The translations under genes and the position numbers were made by a program. A model generated the notes under the pieces. That model was not told the DNA's origin and did not search any database. It worked only from the letters and a program-made list of their open reading frames with translations. This document shows positions 60,151 to 64,000 of a stretch of 64,000 nucleotides of DNA, piece by piece (the stretch's first letter is position 1; each line of letters opens with the position of its first letter). Source of the stretch: Camillea tinctor (taxonomy: Eukaryota; Ascomycota; Sordariomycetes; Xylariales; Xylariaceae); contig MU394058.1 of the NCBI GenBank assembly GCA_022578605.1, positions 682,001 through 746,000 of the forward strand, read 5' to 3'.

Positions 60151-61437
60151 ATGGCAGAAATCCCCGTGATCCAGATCCTCGACAAGGCGCAATACGCCAC
60201 GCAGGCTCTCGTCTCCCTTCCCAATGCCCTTCCCCTACCGCCCCTGGCCGACTCCTCCATCCGCGTCAGGACTGAGGTATTCAGCCTGACCATGAACAAC
60301 CTGAGCTACGCACGTCTGGGCGACTTCCTGAACTGGTGGGACGTCCACCCGCTCCCAGAGGCCACCCCGGCGCCCTACAACGACGCCACCAAGTACGGCC
60401 GCACCAACTGCTGGGGATACGCGCGCGTGCTCGAATCAACCTCCGCCACCGTTCCAGCCGGGAGCTACATCTTCGGGTACCTGCCGCTGGGCACGCTCCC
60501 ACAGGACCTGCTCGTCGCGCCCGCGCACCCGTCCCTCCCGCACCACATCACGGTGCTGAACCCGCACCGCCAGCACATCCTGGTGATCTACAACCGGTAC
60601 CAAGTGGCGCTCCCTTCGGCCCCGCTCGCGGCGCAGATCGCCGCCGGGAGAAGCACCCCCGTGGCCCTCGACGCCCTCCTCATCGTCATGCACCTCACCG
60701 CCTACGTTCTCGCCGAGTACGCCTTCCCGGCCGACACCGCCCGCGCCGTGCACCCGAGCCAGCACGGCAAAGCGCCCTGGTCCGCCGCCGACGCGGACCT
60801 CGCCGGCGCCACGGTGCTGGTCTTCGCGCCCGGGTCCAAGGCCGCGCTGTGCTTCGCGTGGATGCTGCGGCAGCGGCGCGGCCGGGGGGCCGGGGAGCCC
60901 CGGCGCGTGGTCGGCGTCGCGAGCAGGTTGTCGGCGGCCTACGCGCGCGGGACGGGGCTGTACGATGAGGTGCTGGCCTCGGAGGAGAAGCCGGGCGATC
61001 TGATGCCGCGGCTGGGCGCGGGCGCGGGCGACAAGGTGGCGGTGTTTGAGTTTGGCGGGAGGGGCGCGGCGGCCGCGGCGTGGACGGCCGCGCTGCAGGA
61101 GGCGAGGGAGAGGGTGCAGTTTGTGAGCCTTGGGAGCGCGCAGCCAAGGGGGGAGGACCTGGCAAAGGAGAAGATGCAGGGCCCGCCGCCGACGCACGTC
61201 GGTCGCGTGCCTATTGTGTTTGCGAACGCGGATGATTTGCGGTTGAGCGGCATTGCGAAGGATGGCGAGGCGCAGTTCTATAAGGGGATGGATGAGTCGT
61301 GGGCGAAGCTGCGGGAGGAGGGGTTTAAGGGGTTTAGGGTTACTTGGGGCGAGGGCATGGAGGATGTGAAGAAGGGCTGGGATCGCTTGAATCGTGGGGA
61401 TTTGGGCCCGGAGGAGGGTTTGGTGTTTAAGGTCTAA
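60151..61437 (+). CDS. DUF2855 family protein
   Basis: Intronless, 428 residues, very GC-rich. The sequence fits the DUF2855 family, a group of uncharacterised proteins distantly similar to medium-chain dehydrogenases. Visible landmarks: VFSLTMNNLSYARLGDFLNWW near the N-terminus, YGRTNCWGYARVLES, SYIFGYLPLGTLPQDLLV, NRYQVAL, a Rossmann-like segment LAGATVLVFAPGSKAALCFAW (about 225-245) followed by VVGVASRLSAAYARGTGLYDEV, then DKVAVFEFGGRGAAA and a C-terminal KGFRVTWGEGMEDVKKGWDRL. No experimentally known reaction can be assigned. The predicted nucleotide-binding-like region suggests an oxidoreductase, but this is inference. Head-to-head genes are absent; it faces the DUF3433 gene tail to tail, 340 bases apart. 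Confidence 0.88.
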   Translation: MAEIPVIQILDKAQYATQALVSLPNALPLPPLADSSIRVRTEVFSLTMNNLSYARLGDFLNWWDVHPLPEATPAPYNDATKYGRTNCWGYARVLESTSATVPAGSYIFGYLPLGTLPQDLLVAPAHPSLPHHITVLNPHRQHILVIYNRYQVALPSAPLAAQIAAGRSTPVALDALLIVMHLTAYVLAEYAFPADTARAVHPSQHGKAPWSAADADLAGATVLVFAPGSKAALCFAWMLRQRRGRGAGEPRRVVGVASRLSAAYARGTGLYDEVLASEEKPGDLMPRLGAGAGDKVAVFEFGGRGAAAAAWTAALQEARERVQFVSLGSAQPRGEDLAKEKMQGPPPTHVGRVPIVFANADDLRLSGIAKDGEAQFYKGMDESWAKLREEGFKGFRVTWGEGMEDVKKGWDRLNRGDLGPEEGLVFKV

Positions 61438-61777
61438 AAGGGAAGCGAGGGGAGATCGGTATGAGTTATGAGGATATGATCTGACAGAGAGAATTAGGGG
61501 TTGGGTTGGGGGATTTGCGTATATCAGCAGCAGATTGCCTGTTACTATAGGGTATATGGTAAAAGCAAGCCGATACAGTCTCCCTTGGTATCGAGTCATT
61601 AGCCTATGCCATACAGTTTTCAGCGAATTACATCTTATAAGTAGGACTGGTTGTAAGTTTTCTCAAGTACACTAGGAATACATATAAGTCGTGAATTGTA
61701 ACAATGATAGTACACATCAGGCTATTGAGGCCAATAATCCATTGTGACGGCGACGACGACGACGATACGGCCTTGGC
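61438..61777. other. Short convergent intergenic gap
   Basis: The 340 bases between the ends of the DUF2855 and DUF3433 genes. No gene. It ends in a GACGACGACGACGA run overlapping the DUF3433 stop region (about 61747-61766). Confidence 0.6.
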
Positions 61778-64000
61778 TTAGACAGCCCGCGCAGCTTCGC
61801 TTCCAATATCCAAAGGATCAAGATCCACAACATCGACCCCGATCCTCTTCGCTCCTGAAACCCCCGTCATCTCGCCAAACCTGCACCTCAGGCCCGAGAA
61901 GTTCACCCTCGCATCCCTCTCCTCCTTCCTGGTCAAGCCCATCTTATCCACGCCCTCGAGCAGCCAAGAGTCGCAGATGCAATACGCTACACCGGCGATC
62001 GTGCGCACGTCAGCGGGGAGGCGCGGCCAGCGGACGAACAGCAGCGTGCCCGCAAGCACGAGCACCATGAAGCACACAATGGCGACGGACAGCCACGTGC
62101 ATACCATGTGCGTCGGCCACGTCTGAGCCACGGCGTACGGCACGTTGGCCAACAGGATGGGGAGGAACTCGGAGAAGATTGCCGCAAGGGCCACGACGCC
62201 CATGAGCGCGTGTCGTCGGCGGAAGGCCGCCCACAGGCCCGAGAAGCAGTTCGTCGGCGGGGAGATCAGGATTGTGCGCTGGGCGGGCTGCGGCGAGTGG
62301 GCCATGATTTGGTACGGGCTGATAGCGGCGACACCTGAGTTCTTCAGTCAGTTTTCCGTGTGCCCAAACTCTGAAGCTGGGGACCGTGGCTGAAATCAAA
62401 GAGAAGGAAAAGGGGGGAGGGATGAGATATGTAGCATACCGCCGAACATCGCGCCCCAGAGGAACGTGATCACGACCCCGACAGCCGTGAATAGTAGCCG
62501 TATCCAGACAGACTCGCTGTCCATGAACTCCTCGAAGGGAGCATACACGTGCGGGTTATTGTAGTACACTATCAGCGCCAGCAGCCCGCACAGAAGCACG
62601 AGGAAGACCCCCCGGCCGACAAACCCTAGCATGAAGAACGGCGAGGCGTCATCGCAGAACCCGCACCGAGCATCCCGTTTCTTCTTCTTCGCGCCCCTTC
62701 TCCCCACGCAAGACACCCGTCGCCTCCCCTTCCCCCACCACCACCTCCTTTTCCTCTCCTCCCTCTCCCCCCTCCTAACCACCACAATCCCATACCTCAC
62801 CTCCGCCCCCTCCCTAAACCACCCCAACCTAAACCCGCACCCCTCAAACGCCCTCTCCACCTCCTCGCTCGTCACCATCCCCTCCTTTTCCCCCTCCCCC
62901 CTCAACCCCCCCAACACCCTCCTCACCTCCTTATTCGAAACCAACGCCCCGATCCCCGCAATGCTCCAGGGCCCGCACCGCACGCCGGACCGCCACCTCC
63001 TCAGCGCAGCCGCCAGCACGAGCAGCAAGCCCGCCATGCCCGCCAGCAGCCCCTGCGCCCGCCGCGCCGGCCCCAGCGACGCGCCGAGCGTGAGCGCGCA
63101 GTTCGCGTTGCCGCGGCCCAGGTCGCAGTCCCCGTGGCGCGCGACGCGGAGCGCGCCGGCGGAGAGCGGGGTCAGGGCGGCGGAGGCGGCGACGAGCAGT
63201 GCGCTGAGGAGCCCCGGCCAGGTCCGCGCGGGGGCGAGCACGTCGCGGGGCAGGCTGAGGACGCCGCCGGTGGTGGAGGCGCAGAGGGAGGAGGCGGCGG
63301 ATGCGGATGCGGAGTGGGCGAGGGCGTGGAAGGGCGCCAGCTGCCGCATGTGCAGGTCGATCATGCGCACGGGGATGGAGACCAGGCACGCCAGCAGCGT
63401 GCACGCGAACATGCCGGTGAAGTACTGCGCTTCGGTTATGGAGAAGCTTTGCACGATGGGCCCGCCGCCGGAGGGGGTTGTGGAGTTGCTGGGGGGTGGC
63501 GCGCTGGGGGTCGGAGATATGGTGAGGGTTGCGGTGGGGGAGCCGAGGGCGTTGGTGAGGGTGGTGGTTAGGGGTGCGCCTAGGCTACCATCACTCGTGG
63601 GGAGGGTGAGGGTTGCGATGGGGAGGCCGTTGGAGTCTGTGAGGGTGGTTGTTATGGATGATGCGAGGGAATTGTCGGGACTTGAGGGGGCAGGAGAAAG
63701 GAGTGCTGCTCCTCCGTTGGCTACTGTCTGGGTCTTGGTGGGCACGCCGTTGGAATCCGTGAGGGTGACCACGAAAGACGTAAACGGGTTGTCTAATGTT
63801 ACAGTTGCCGTAGGTGTTCCTCCCGAGTCGGTGAGGGTTGTAACTACGGGCTCGGGGAGGGAGGTGAGCGTGAAGGTCCCCGTAGGTCTCCCATCCCCAG
63901 CCTGCAGAATGGCGATTAGCGATAGAGAGCTTCTGCTCAGGGTTAGTGTTTCCGTTGGCGAGCCGGCGGCATCGGTGAGCGTGATCATCTCCGCAACTGG
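61778..64000 (-). CDS. DUF3433 multi-span membrane protein, 5' end beyond window
   Basis: Partial gene on the minus strand: one exon from beyond 64000 down to 62440, intron 62439-62335, last exon 62334-61778. The frame is open at the right edge, so the N-terminus is missing. The visible N-terminal part carries tandem variants of a TLTDSxGxPTxTxTL motif, about six copies (for example TLTDSGGTPTATVTL, VTLTDSNGVPTKT, TTLTDSNGLPIATLTL). This Ser/Thr-rich, probably O-glycosylated surface stretch is followed by membrane helices and a VRMIDLHMRQLAPFHAL segment, both seen in fungal DUF3433 proteins. Further helices include FFMLGFVGRGVFLVLLCGLL and WIRLLFTAVGVVITFLWGAM, then a second half with ALMGVVALAAIFSEFLPILL and a VAIVCFMVLVLAGTLLF helix. 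Function unknown; membrane location is inferred. Confidence 0.82.

Noticed and set aside
60436..61599. 387-codon minus-strand frame opposite the DUF2855 gene
   Set aside because: Arg/His/Pro-rich shadow of a GC-rich gene; the opposite strand carries the recognisable family.

Overview
The window reads as nuclear DNA of a filamentous ascomycete (Pezizomycotina, most likely Sordariomycetes). Its genes are split by many short GT-AG introns, mostly 47-110 nt, with CTAAC/CTGAC-like branch sites. The recognisable families are fungal: SLATT-fungal, Zn2Cys6 factor, PTH11/rhodopsin-type 7TM, DUF2855, DUF3433, IML2 and SEM1. Intergenic DNA is long, AT-rich and full of homopolymer and pyrimidine tracts. 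No tRNA, rRNA or CRISPR array was seen. Exon limits were joined by hand from splice signals and frame continuity; most models close on an exact multiple of three.

Layout. 1-15.9 kb is gene-poor. It holds a solitary two-membrane-helix SLATT protein (2.5-3.3 kb) and a many-exon Zn2Cys6 transcription factor (9.4-12.0 kb) whose 5' part changes frame. 16-28.3 kb is a conserved housekeeping block: a small secreted protein with a possible eqolisin-like Gln/Glu pair, an Mpv17/PMP22 membrane protein, phosphoglycerate kinase behind a C-rich promoter tract, SEM1/DSS1 on the minus strand, and IML2. 29.2-34.2 kb carries a rhodopsin-domain 7TM protein (-), an alpha/beta hydrolase (+) and a SAM-dependent methyltransferase (-), a grouping that could be accessory metabolism. 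34.2-41.4 kb is a desert with decayed reading frames and a small gene encoding two GRF-like zinc ribbons. 41.5-49.4 kb has a sterol-desaturase-like membrane protein and a large alpha/beta-hydrolase with a disordered N-terminus. 52.2-54.4 kb has two adjacent genes that look like the separated halves of one fungal ankyrin family: a Cys-rich N-terminal module and an ankyrin-repeat protein. 54.88-55.48 kb is a 581-bp MITE with 84-bp inverted repeats and a perfect 8-bp target duplication. 56-64 kb returns to conserved genes: SNF5/SFH1, a DUF2855 protein, and a DUF3433 membrane protein running off the right edge.

No complete new defence or biosynthetic system is proven here. The best leads are the split Cys-rich/ankyrin locus, the lone SLATT protein, the GRF zinc-ribbon gene in a decayed region, the MITE, and the 7TM/hydrolase/methyltransferase group.
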